Source of the DNA: Hyaloraphidium curvatum | Taxonomy: Eukaryota; Monoblepharomycota; Hyaloraphidiomycetes; Hyaloraphidiales; Hyaloraphidiaceae | Length of the DNA: 64,000 nucleotides | Direction of reading: 5' to 3' | Assembly: GCA_025558095.1 (NCBI GenBank) | Contig: JAIVFI010000012.1 | Location: 248,001-312,000, forward strand | Shown: one piece after another, positions 29,481-38,324 of the stretch | Numbering within the stretch: position 1 is the stretch's first letter | Layout: each line of letters starts with the position of its first letter | Program-made: the position numbers and the translations under genes | Notes under the pieces: generated by a model | Seen by the model: the letters and a program-made list of their open reading frames with translations, nothing else | The model's database searches: none | Told to the model about the DNA's origin: nothing

Positions 29481-30911
29481 ATGGCTCCTGATCCGCCATC
29501 GCCGACGCCGTTCCCCTTCACGGACCGCGAATGGGTTACGCTTTTCCCCGTGGCGCCGCCTGCGCTGCCGCTCGCGCCGCCGCTGCTGGACCCGGCGAAG
29601 GAACTGCGCGAAGCCGAAGCGCTGACCGCCGAGGGGCTACTGGCCGCGTTGAACGCCGCGAGCCCGCTGCGGCGCGCAACTCAGCTGCAGCTGCTCGCGG
29701 GCAAGCTGACCCGGTGGCCTCTCGCCGTGTTCTTTGTTTATGCCTGCCTCTCTGCAGCTGCGGTGGGCTGCGTCGCGCCGCTGCTCGCCGATGTCGTGGC
29801 CCCGCAGCAGCTCGCAGTCGGCGTGACCTGCGTTTTGCTTCAGTCGTTTGTCTGGCTGCCCATCGCCGCCCTGTCGGTGCGGTTCCGCGCCCGTATCCAG
29901 CAGGCCGCGAACCCGCACGAGCTTTCCGGCCACCCGCTCGCTATCGTGGCACGCTGGTTGCAGCTCGCGACCCGCCAGGAGCGCGATCTTCTGGCGCACG
30001 ATCCGGCTGACTCGCTCTGCCCGTGTGCAAAATCCGCATGTGCGGGGAACACGCCCACGAATGCGTTCCGTCTCCGCATTTTGGAGCTCGTCGGCCAGTT
30101 TTCTGTGCTTTTGACTGCCCTCATCTTCACCTACTGGACGTCATTTAGCGCCCCGGGAGCGTTTTCTGCGCAATGGTGGGTCGGCTTCACAGGAGTACTG
30201 GCTCTCGTGTGGATGTCGATGCCCATGTTCTCCAACGTTCTCGGCCGCGCGTCGGCAGGTACTCCATCCCTCTTGCTTTCCCTCCGGTTGCACCATCGCG
30301 CCGTGACGATTGTCTTGGGCGGGCTTCTGGACCGGTACCGCACCGCGCTCCAGCACGGGGGGACCGTTCCGGACGAAGCTTCGGAGCCGTATCTGGTGCT
30401 ACTCCCGGCCCTCGCTTCGACGTGGGAAACCCGCTTTCCCATCCCCGTCTCGGGCGGCCCTGCACTCTTTGGCCACGGCGTGGTCCCGCTCATGCTTGCC
30501 CTCGTCAACGCCGCCTCGGGGTCCTGCATCCCTCTCTACACGATCCTCCCCCCTGTGTACGCCTTCATCATGCTGATCCAGGATCTCGTCAACTTTTCCG
30601 TCGCCAACTCTCAGGTATCGGCCGTCGCCCGCCTTGTTTCGGACTGCCGCCGCGAAGTTCGCGCCCTCCTTGTGCTCGCCGGCCCCGATCCTTCCCCTTA
30701 CGCCGCCCGCGCCCTGGAGCGGCACCTCGATCTGCTCGCCTCGTTCGAAAACGCCGAGCCGTACCAGGCCCGATTCCTGGGCTTTCCTGTGGGGTTTGGC
30801 ATGCTCCGAACCGTGCTCGCCACCGTCTTGACGGTGTGCATCGGGATGGGGACGCTGCTGAGGAGCTCGGGGGTGAGGCTCACGACGCTGTTTGCGTGTC
30901 CGGCCGGCTGA
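29481..30911 (+). CDS. CPC-x4-CAGN multi-spanning membrane protein, third member
   Basis: 476 residues, intronless, from the ATG at 29481; the open frame extends further but begins with GTG. It is diverged from copies A and B at 5-8.7 kb yet collinear with them: a leading hydrophilic region, two membrane segments (WPLAVFFVYACLSAAAVGC and QLAVGVTCVLLQSFVWL), the signature LCPCAKSACAGN, two further segments, the block NAASGSCIPLYTILPP equal to NLAAGACIPLWELLAG, and the C-terminal YQARFLGFPVGFGMLRTVLA equal to QPARFFGFEVTYGALRALVA. Predicted six to seven helices. This shared architecture defines a family I do not recognise. No enzymatic motif beyond the Cys cluster, which could bind metal or form disulfides. 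Confidence 0.8.
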   Translation: MAPDPPSPTPFPFTDREWVTLFPVAPPALPLAPPLLDPAKELREAEALTAEGLLAALNAASPLRRATQLQLLAGKLTRWPLAVFFVYACLSAAAVGCVAPLLADVVAPQQLAVGVTCVLLQSFVWLPIAALSVRFRARIQQAANPHELSGHPLAIVARWLQLATRQERDLLAHDPADSLCPCAKSACAGNTPTNAFRLRILELVGQFSVLLTALIFTYWTSFSAPGAFSAQWWVGFTGVLALVWMSMPMFSNVLGRASAGTPSLLLSLRLHHRAVTIVLGGLLDRYRTALQHGGTVPDEASEPYLVLLPALASTWETRFPIPVSGGPALFGHGVVPLMLALVNAASGSCIPLYTILPPVYAFIMLIQDLVNFSVANSQVSAVARLVSDCRREVRALLVLAGPDPSPYAARALERHLDLLASFENAEPYQARFLGFPVGFGMLRTVLATVLTVCIGMGTLLRSSGVRLTTLFACPAG

Positions 30912-31382
30912 ATGGTTGGGCGGGGTTGTATGGGGCTTGGAAGCGCATTTAGGGACCTGGTGCTTCTCTTGGTATACGTCTAGTTTTGAAGATGCACTAG
31001 TTTGCTGTATGCATCTAAGATGCGAAGATCTGAGCCTCCTAGCTCTTGAACGTCCATCCATCAACGAGCGCATCCATTCCATACACGCGCGAACGAAGAG
31101 CCCAAACAACACCGAGGCTATTCCTCTTCAACTTGAAGGCATTCGTTTGTGCCGGACGTGCGGATGTCGAGGAAAGCGGTTCCGCTCAAGTTCGCATCCT
31201 CACGCAATGCTCTCCATGAAGCAAGCGGAACAAGAGGAGGGCATTTTCGGTGAAGCGCACACTTCGCGCACACCGGCTGTGGCCGCGCCATTCGAACAGA
31301 TCAAAATTCGTCAATTAGATCCCGTTACATGGGATTCCATTCGAGTGATGGACATAGTCTAGATGTTAATAAGGATATTCCC
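30912..31382. other. Intergenic region with a diverged repeat
   Basis: 471 bp between convergent gene ends. Contains the second copy of the repeat described at 28836-28885 (about 31208-31257). No gene seen. Confidence 0.45.
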
Positions 31383-33923
31383 TCACCGCTCCCCGCTGAA
31401 CCCGCGCACCTTCACCGTCTTGGTCGCCCTGTCGCTCCTCCCGCACGCGTCGCGCACGACCAGGTCGATCTGGTAGAAGTAGTACTGCTCCGCCGTCGGC
31501 GCATGGTCCCCAACCACGAACGACCCCTGCCGCCCGCGCAGCCCGTCCACCTCCGAGTGCTGGTGGCAAAGGTACCCCTGGCAGTGCACCAGGACCACGT
31601 TCCACTCGAAGCTCGCGGCGGCGGTGATCTCGGTGCCGTCCCAGTTGGTCGCGCGGCCGGAGAACTGCACCGTCTGGCCGATGGCGGCCTCGGGGGCGCC
31701 GGTGGGGGCGGTGATCTGCACGTCCGGGAGGTAGGGCGCCTCGGGCCCGCAGTAGAGCCTCGCCGAGGCCCAGTCCAGGTGCGCGTTGTCGAAATCGAAC
31801 GGGTACCGCGCGGGATCGGGCCGGTTACCCACGAGGCGCAGGCCAGACCACCGCGTCAGGTTGGTGATCGAGATGCGCCACGCCGGGTCGCGCGCACGCA
31901 GCGGGGCCAGGCCCTGAGCCTGCCGCACGTCGGTGGTCGAGTAGAGCAGCCTGAGGCCGTTGCTCTGCCCGGTGCGCACGACGAACTCGGCCCATGCGGC
32001 CTGCTCGCCCCGCCCGATGTGGATCTCGTCGTCGATCCCCACGTCGGCCACAAACTTCCAGCACCGGCCCGCGGCGCCCAGGTTGAGGTCGATCACGCTG
32101 TAAGCCTTGGTTCCGAGCCCGGCTGTAAAGAACTCGCGGCCGACGGAGATGACCCTGCTGCGGCTGTTGGCCGAGTTGGGCGCCGGCCCGACCGAGGTGT
32201 CCATCCCGATGGGGCCCCATCCGCCGTTCATGGCCACGCTCAGGCGGGAGCGGGGGAAGTTGCCCTTGCTCAGCCACATCACCGTCTCCCACTGCTGCCC
32301 GTCGGGCTCCCTGGGCAGCGGCGAGACGCGGATGCGGTTGGGCGGGCTGCACAACGTGTTGACAGGGCCGGCGGCGCGCTTGGTCGTGGTCTGCTTGGGG
32401 CCCGACGTGATGGTCGGCGGGCGATACCCGCGCACCTCCAAGCGGCGGATGCGGCCGTTCGAGCCGCACCCGCGGCACTGCAGGACCATGTAGACATAGC
32501 CGTCAAAGGGCGAGGTGCGGAAGCTGACGATGTTGTCGGCGCCCTCGGCGAACACCTTGACGTCCCCCGGGTTGGCGGGGTTGACGGTCCACATGGTCCC
32601 GCGGGCGTAGTCGGTGAAGATGAAGTGGTTCGCCCACCCTCCCGGGAAGTAGGACGGGAGGATGACGCCGCCGATGCTGGCCGCGCTCGTGCCGTCGTGC
32701 GGGTAGACAAAGAGCACGTCTTCGAGGCGCACGCGCGGGTACCCGACGCTCTCGGCGCCCTCGTTGTAGATTCGCTGGCAGATGGGCATGTCCTGCGCGC
32801 CGTCGAGGGCGCGCGCGCGCGCCTCCCAGCAGGGGAAGCCGAGGTTGGACCCGCGGCGGATGCGCATCACCGATTCCCAAGTGAAGAAGCCGACCGTACC
32901 GCAGATGACCTCGCGCGTGGTGCCGGGCGGGTAGTGGGTGCACCGCCACGGCTGGCGCAGCCCGACGGCCCAGACCATGCTGCGGGCGCGGCGCACGCTG
33001 CCGTCGTAGAAGGGGTTGTCCGGCAGCCCGCGCAGCACGCCGTCGGGGGTGTTGGCCTCCATGCGGAGGATCTTGCCGCCGAGGAAGTTGACGTCCATGG
33101 ACAGGGCGCGGTCGGTGCGGGCGATGCCGCGCCAGTTCTCGCGCCAGTAGCTGCCTTCGAGCATCTGGCCCTCGCCGACCGAGGCCCAGAGCTTGCCGTC
33201 CGAGCCAAACCAGATGTCTCCGAGTGCGTGGGTGGTCCACACCATGGGGCTGCAGTCCTCGCCCCACCACGATTCCCTCATGAGGCTGCGCGTGCAGGCG
33301 CCAAAGACCACCCTCGGGCTGCCGACCACGACGTACGTGTCCTGCGCGGCGTCGTAGGCCAGCTCGTAGCGGTTGATCCGGTTGTACTTGATCTGGCACA
33401 TCTGGCCCAAAGATTGACAGCCCTTGTTGGGGTCGTCGACGTAGGCCACGTAGATGAACCCGCGGGCCGGGTTGCGCAGGAAGTCCGGGTGGACGGCCAT
33501 CGAAGTCAGCCCGCGGTCGCCCATTGCGGGCCGCACGCGCTCGGTGAGGTCGATGAACATGCGCCCGCGCTGGAACTGCCAGTCCCGCAGCAGCCATATG
33601 CGGCCCGACTTTGACGAGACGAGGGCGAAGCGCGGCGATATGAATTCGATGTCGGTGAGCCACGCGCCGAAGCCGGAGGCGACCTCGCGCACGGAGACGC
33701 CGGCCGGCATGCCGTACGGCCAGGCCGCGGAGGGGGCGACGAGGCTGAGCAGCGCGAGGAGCGCCAGCAGCGGCGGCGCCCAGAGGCCGACGGGTGCCGC
33801 ACGCAGGGGCAGCGCTGCCCGCTGCGGCCCATTGCCGCCGCAGGAACCGCCCGTCGGCGCCGTGTGGCAAGGGGACCGCGGGGCCGCCGGCGCCGGCGGG
33901 GCCGCCGCGCCGCCGAAACGCAT
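31383..33923 (-). CDS. Secreted glucose/sorbosone-dehydrogenase-type beta-propeller with NPCBM-like and PKD-like modules
   Basis: 846 residues, intronless, ATG at 33923 (the longer frame starts with GTG). A signal/anchor LLALLALLSLVAPSAAWPYG is followed by a propeller of the PQQ-dependent sugar dehydrogenase type: EVASGFGAWLTDIEFISP, DRGLTSMAVHPDFLRN, GDIWFGSDGKLWASVGEG, GKILRMEANTPDG, then EDVLFVYPHDGTSAASIGG. The region after about residue 545 has GWGPIGMDTSVGP and KAYSVIDLNLGAAG with VRTGQSNGLRLLYS, the pattern of NPCBM/CBM51 modules. The last 100 residues resemble a PKD-like fold. Known relatives oxidise sugars or bind them outside the cell. Its size and lack of introns suggest bacterial ancestry (inference). 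Whether PQQ-binding residues are complete is unclear. Confidence 0.8.
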   Translation of the reverse strand: MRFGGAAAPPAPAAPRSPCHTAPTGGSCGGNGPQRAALPLRAAPVGLWAPPLLALLALLSLVAPSAAWPYGMPAGVSVREVASGFGAWLTDIEFISPRFALVSSKSGRIWLLRDWQFQRGRMFIDLTERVRPAMGDRGLTSMAVHPDFLRNPARGFIYVAYVDDPNKGCQSLGQMCQIKYNRINRYELAYDAAQDTYVVVGSPRVVFGACTRSLMRESWWGEDCSPMVWTTHALGDIWFGSDGKLWASVGEGQMLEGSYWRENWRGIARTDRALSMDVNFLGGKILRMEANTPDGVLRGLPDNPFYDGSVRRARSMVWAVGLRQPWRCTHYPPGTTREVICGTVGFFTWESVMRIRRGSNLGFPCWEARARALDGAQDMPICQRIYNEGAESVGYPRVRLEDVLFVYPHDGTSAASIGGVILPSYFPGGWANHFIFTDYARGTMWTVNPANPGDVKVFAEGADNIVSFRTSPFDGYVYMVLQCRGCGSNGRIRRLEVRGYRPPTITSGPKQTTTKRAAGPVNTLCSPPNRIRVSPLPREPDGQQWETVMWLSKGNFPRSRLSVAMNGGWGPIGMDTSVGPAPNSANSRSRVISVGREFFTAGLGTKAYSVIDLNLGAAGRCWKFVADVGIDDEIHIGRGEQAAWAEFVVRTGQSNGLRLLYSTTDVRQAQGLAPLRARDPAWRISITNLTRWSGLRLVGNRPDPARYPFDFDNAHLDWASARLYCGPEAPYLPDVQITAPTGAPEAAIGQTVQFSGRATNWDGTEITAAASFEWNVVLVHCQGYLCHQHSEVDGLRGRQGSFVVGDHAPTAEQYYFYQIDLVVRDACGRSDRATKTVKVRGFSGER

Positions 33924-34307
33924 CGCGCCGTCTCGCACAGACGGGGCCCGGCCCGCCCGAGTTTAATGCGCCGGCGGGGGCCGGCTGTCGCGATGAGCGA
34001 GTCACCGGGGGTCCCGCGCCGCCGTTGACTCAAGCCGGGCAGAAACTCGCTGCGGTCGGTGAAGAAACGGGGGTTCAGGCTCGGGCTGGTGGGGGGTTCT
34101 GCGCGTCCCAAAAGAGGCGACCACTGTCACTGCGCACCGCCGGCAGCATCACCCAAGGCCGGGAGGAGCCGAATGGTCTGGACACGCTTCCTGTGACACC
34201 CAGTGTACCGTTCTGTGCATGGCGTCCCATTGAGGTCAAGACATCCGGAATCAACTGACTCATCACCCTCAAGAGCCCGAACCGAAAGAAGCACTCCAAC
34301 CAAAGAC
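33924..34307. other. Intergenic spacer
   Basis: 384 bp between the propeller gene start and the end of the frameshifted paralog. No gene or repeat recognised. Confidence 0.4.
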
Positions 34308-34948
34308 TCAATCGTGCATCTCGTGGATCACCAGGAACATGGGCTCGCAGGTCCGTCCGGTGCCGAGCACCCGCTGCTCGACCCTGGGCCTGCTAAGCCT
34401 GTCGGGGCGTCCCATCCGGGCCGGCGCCAGGGCGTCCAGGTGGAGCCGCGCCATGGCGCTCTTGAGCACCTCCTTCTCGGCGTCCGAGATGGTGACCATC
34501 TCGTTCTTGAGCAGCAGCATCGTCGTCGAACCGATGGAAGCCCCCTCGTTGCCCGTGGCGGCACCGCGCTGGTACCGGGCAGCCTCAGGACCCACGTGAA
34601 CCACTGTGTCTGGCCGTCCGGAAGGACCTGCTGAATCTCGTCGTAGACCTCGACGCCGAAGATGTCCTTGAACATGTCGTGCGGGGCGTAGAACACCTCC
34701 TCGAACTCGAGCTCCGCGTCCGGCCGCGAGAGCTCGTCCTTCAGGTACGAAAGGAACAGCCGGTCCAGGATCGCGTCGACCAGCTCGGGCGGGAAGGGGA
34801 ACTCCCAGGGCTTCCTGCGGAGAGAGACCATGCGGAGGACGCCAACTGCGCCTAGGCACTTTTCGTAGGCCGCACAGTGACGCGCTGCCTGTGCGGCGTC
34901 GACACGGAAGCCGTAAACAAGCATTCCGCCGGATGAGAAGCCGCCCAT
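34308..34948 (-). pseudogene. Frameshifted paralog of the 35070 gene (unknown family)
   Basis: From the ATG at 34948 the protein (MGGFSSGGMLVYGFRVDAAQ) aligns with the divergent neighbour at 35070 along its whole length. The frame is correct up to WVLRLPG near 34560, then the conserved sequence continues in a second frame (ATGNEGASIGSTTM ... SDAEKEVLKSAMARL) to a stop at 34308. At the join a CCC run appears one base short: restoring a base would give an LPR as in the neighbour. A 59-bp intron could also bridge the frames but would remove residues conserved in the paralog, so a one-base deletion or sequencing error is likelier. Function unknown. Confidence 0.65.
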
Positions 34949-35069
34949 TGCGGTGGCGAGGGCCTTTGAACGAGGGGGCGGCGTGGACCGTAGACGGGGG
35001 TGAGTCACACAACACCGACTCAGATCATCTTCCTCCCGCGCCGTTCGGGCCGCCCTCCCCCACGCCGCT

Positions 35070-35888
35070 ATGCAGTTCGCCCCGCACTCCTCCCTCAGCG
35101 TGCTCTACGGCTTCCGCGCCGAGTCACGGCCGCTCTGCGTGCGCCTGAAGCTGCTCTCGGACCTGACCCCGCAAATCGCGGTCCTCCGGCTGGGCCAGCG
35201 CAGCGGCAAGGGCCCCCTGGGCAAGCTGAGCCCGGACATTATCGACAACATCGTGGACCACCTCCTGGACGCGGCGCAGCGAGACGCCTTCCCCGACGAG
35301 TCGGACCTGTGGACCGAGCACCTTCCCAAGAAGTGGGACCCGGACCGCTACGGCTCCGAGGACAAGCTCGACGCCTTCATCGGGTCCCGCTTCGGCGTCG
35401 GCGTCCGCCGCATGTTCAGCGACATCGAGCCCTTCGGCATGTGGCTCGTCACGCTGCCGCGCCACGCCAACTACGGAACATGGGCGGAGGGCACGGGCTA
35501 CTCGGATCCGCAGGCGTACGTCGTGGGGTTTCCCGAGGGGTACTTTGACGTCTCGCCCGAGGAGGAGGCACGGCTGCGAACCTGCGCGAGGAGGCTCCGC
35601 GCTCCGGCGCTCGAGATCGACGGCAACGGAAGGGTGGAGACGAGGCCCGGGTGGGCGGAGCCGGGGTGGTGGATGCTGCTGAGCAACAGCGTCGGGCCGA
35701 TCGACGGGGAGGACGAGGAGGGGGAGGAGGAAGGCGGGCGGGAGGGTGAGTCGGCCGGTGGCGACGGAGATGGGTCGACAGGCGAGGGGACGACGGACGA
35801 CGACGACAGCTGGTACACGACGGATGGATCTGAAGGGGATGAGGTGGAGGAGAGGACGGAAGGGAAGGCTGGCGGCGATCAGGCGTAG
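35070..35888 (+). CDS. Unknown protein, intact member of a divergent paralog pair
   Basis: 272 residues, intronless. The first 30 residues (QFAPHSSLSVLYGFRAESR) and the central block FGMWLVTLPRHANYGTWAEG with DVSPEEEARLRTCARRL match the frameshifted partner at 34308-34948, which is transcribed the other way with 121 bp between start codons. The segment LGKLSPDIIDNIVDHLLDAA resembles an F-box-like or short helical bundle but is not diagnostic. The C-terminal 70 residues are Glu/Asp/Gly-rich and probably disordered (DEEGEEEGGREGES). No enzymatic motif or membrane segment. Likely a lineage-specific soluble protein. Confidence 0.65.
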   Translation: MQFAPHSSLSVLYGFRAESRPLCVRLKLLSDLTPQIAVLRLGQRSGKGPLGKLSPDIIDNIVDHLLDAAQRDAFPDESDLWTEHLPKKWDPDRYGSEDKLDAFIGSRFGVGVRRMFSDIEPFGMWLVTLPRHANYGTWAEGTGYSDPQAYVVGFPEGYFDVSPEEEARLRTCARRLRAPALEIDGNGRVETRPGWAEPGWWMLLSNSVGPIDGEDEEGEEEGGREGESAGGDGDGSTGEGTTDDDDSWYTTDGSEGDEVEERTEGKAGGDQA

Positions 35889-36241
35889 GGCAATCTTGGC
35901 GTGCTGCGTCACTTCACTGTTTCATGCGACGTGGAGATGTCTTTCGAGACTATTGCTCGTACCAACAGATTTGGATTCTGAATGTTACAATAGGCGAACG
36001 CTGGCAACTCCTTCCGATGGTAGCGCTCGCGACGAGTTTGTTCCGGGGGCATTCGGTGCGTCAAGTTCGCCAGGCTTTCGCAGCGTTCCTCTCTCCTACT
36101 CGGTCATTCGCTCCTGCACCGGGCGAGCTCCGCGCGGCGGCAAACCACAACAGATATTCGGCGCGTCGTCCTTCGCCAGCGCGCTCGCGCCGCTCGAAGA
36201 AGCTTGCTGGCTGCCAAAACCCCGTTCGGACATCCGGCGCC
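35889..36241. other. Intergenic spacer
   Basis: 353 bp upstream of the MYND gene, less GC-rich than its neighbours; its promoter by position. Nothing else seen. Confidence 0.4.
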
Positions 36242-37200
36242 ATGGCGGAGGGACCGGTCCGCTCCATCCCATGCCTGTCGTTGAACCTGACCGAGTACCG
36301 ACCTGACGGCACCGAGGACATTTCGTCGATAGTGCGTGCGCTCGCCGCCGCAGCGGAGAGCGACCCGGCCGTGCGCGCGGCAGTCCGCAGGTTTCACGAG
36401 CAGCTGGATGGGGCAGAACCGACCTCCGTGAAGTTGTGCCGGGCCGTCCTCGCTCATTGCGTGCGGGCAGGGCTGAAGCCGCACGACTACCGGATCGTGG
36501 CACAGGAGGTCGGAACGTTGGTCCTCTGGCGGACTTGCGACACCAAGGGAAACAACAGACGGTTGAGCAAGGAAGTTCCCGGCATGCCGGATCTGCAGTG
36601 GACGTGCGGTGGAATCCACAAGCTCGCGGGTCCGGTGCTGTCGGAACGTATTCGGCAGCTACGGATTGTCGACCCCAACCTGCCGCCCAGAATGGAGCCG
36701 GAGGACTTCGCCTTCGTGCAGTTCGCGATCCTCGTGCTCGAGAAGCAGGTGGTTCGCTATGTGCTCAGGCAGAGGGTGCTGCCTGAGAGTGATCCCCCGA
36801 CCGATCCGGCGTTGACCGGAGCCCGTGCGTTGCTTGCGGAAAGCGCACAACGAAGCTGCACACGCTCGTTTTCCATTCACCCGGTGTTGACGAAGATCTC
36901 TTTCGTATTCTCTACACCGCGGTCGCACCCGATTGCGGAAGCCCGCGCTGCTCCAAACTCGCTTCGCGGTTCCTCCACAAAGCATTTGCGGCTATATCCG
37001 AGCTGAGCCCCGCCGTCAAGCAGCGCACGTGCCGTGCATGCGCCGCGTTATTGCCAATGTCGGAGCTGCGTCGGTGCAGCAGGTGCAAGGCGGTCGTCTA
37101 CTGCTCGCCCGAGTGCCAGCGCGCGGATTGGGGCAAGCACAAGGTCAATTGTCGCCCGACGAGCAGCGCTGGTGAGCAGAGTGAAGGGAAGGCTGAGTGA
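36242..37200 (+). CDS. MYND-type zinc finger protein
   Basis: Two exons from the ATG at 36242; an intron is required near 36776-36843 because the N-terminal frame and the zinc finger are out of phase. The acceptor could instead be at 36855, giving four fewer residues, so total length is about 292-296. The C-terminus contains a complete MYND finger: TCRACAALLP, RRCSRCKAVVYCSPECQ, RADWGKHKVNC, with the CxxC, CxxC, CxxxC and HxxxC ligands in order. The N-terminal 230 residues are a conserved-looking helical region without a recognised domain. MYND fingers mediate protein-protein contacts, often in transcriptional regulation or lysine methyltransferases, but no SET domain is present. Confidence 0.75.
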
Positions 37201-37332
37201 TCATGGCCCTCCTTGCCAACAGGTGAGCGCTAGTGTGACAGTCGGCAGCTCAAACTGACGGATCTGTCGAGACAGGTCGGCACGACAGCGTAAAAGAGAT
37301 CGATATCGATTGCCACCGCGTGTAGTTCACAA

Positions 37333-38109
37333 TCAATCCTCCGTGAGGTTCTCGAGCACCTCGTTCTCTTCCTCGTCGTCCGACAGGTCCAGCTCTCCGA
37401 GCTCCTCCTCGTCGAAGAGCTCCATGTCCACGGCGACGTCGCCAGCCTCCATGAACTGCGAGTCCGAGACCGCGAGGCCCCTATTCTGCTCGAACAGCTG
37501 CTTCCCCGTGAGCTTGGCCGCGACCTTCACTTGCGCCGCGGGGAGCCACACCAAGTCCGACCTCCCTTGCGCCGCCATCTCCTTCTCGAACGCCTTTTTC
37601 CAGGCCGCGAAGGATTCCGAGGTCACCTTGGTCCCCTCCTTCCGCCTCTTCTCCTCCTCCTCCTCCCTCGCAAGCCGCTCGACGCGTTCCTGCTCCGCTG
37701 CCTCTTTCCGCGAGGTGATCAGGCCTTCCAAGCCCTCCTTGGCTGCCTCTGTCACGAAGAACACCAGCGGGGCGCCCAAGTTCTCGTCCGCCGCGGCCCG
37801 CAGCGCCGCCAGCAGCTCTGTCGCCTCGTCCTCGTCAATCCCGTCGGCATCCTCGATTTCCATCGCGGGCGGCTCCTCGGGATACCGCTCCGGGAACTCG
37901 ATCCTCAGCCAATAGTGCGCCGGCCCGTCGCCGGCCTCCTCGGGGTCCTTTGCCCGGCGCGCCTCGAGCGCACGGACGGCATCGTCGAAGCCCTCGGGCG
38001 CGATGCGGATCCGGAAGGCCGGCGGCGCGTCCGAGACGCGTTCGAACGAGTCGTAGTAGATGGACTCGAGGGCCTCGATCTCCTGCGCCTGCTCCTCGGC
38101 GTGGTCCAT
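37333..38109 (-). CDS. RWD-domain protein, RWDD1/Gir2 (DFRP2) type
   Basis: 258 residues, intronless, start at the ATG at 38109. Residues 1-115 form an RWD domain: EIEALESIYYDSFERVSDAPP then LRIEFPERYPEEPPAMEI, whose YPxxxP turn is diagnostic. A charged coiled-coil segment follows (QERVERLAREEEEEKRRKEG), then the DFRP-type block LTGKQLFEQNRGLAVSDSQF, and an acidic tail ELDLSDDEEENEVLENL. This order equals Gir2/RWDD1, the partner of the DRG2/Rbg2 GTPase and of Gcn1, acting on ribosomes during translational stress. Length and architecture match the family, so the assignment is confident; the GTPase partner is not in the window. Confidence 0.9.
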   Translation of the reverse strand: MDHAEEQAQEIEALESIYYDSFERVSDAPPAFRIRIAPEGFDDAVRALEARRAKDPEEAGDGPAHYWLRIEFPERYPEEPPAMEIEDADGIDEDEATELLAALRAAADENLGAPLVFFVTEAAKEGLEGLITSRKEAAEQERVERLAREEEEEKRRKEGTKVTSESFAAWKKAFEKEMAAQGRSDLVWLPAAQVKVAAKLTGKQLFEQNRGLAVSDSQFMEAGDVAVDMELFDEEELGELDLSDDEEENEVLENLTED

Positions 38110-38324
38110 CGCGGCGGGCAACTCGTGGGGCCCGTGAGGTCGACGACAAAGAATGCTGCTCAAGCGCGCCTCGACGGCAATTCACTGCCGAGGATGCCGG
38201 CGAATACGCGACGGGAGAGTTGAGGTCGGGCTGTAAACAAAGCGACGCCATTCGCTTGCCGCCTCGAGCAAAGGCTCTATAGTCCACGTTTCCATGCAAA
38301 AGAGCCACTCCGCCACTGCCTGCC

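Noticed and set aside
31329-33614. 761-residue frame antisense to the propeller gene
   Set aside because: Composition is typical of an antisense shadow and the sense protein has clear domains and a signal peptide.
34558-34620. A 59-bp intron to reconcile the paralog's frames
   Set aside because: It would remove the conserved WVLRLPG block, and the donor GTCCTT is poor; a one-base indel explains the data better.
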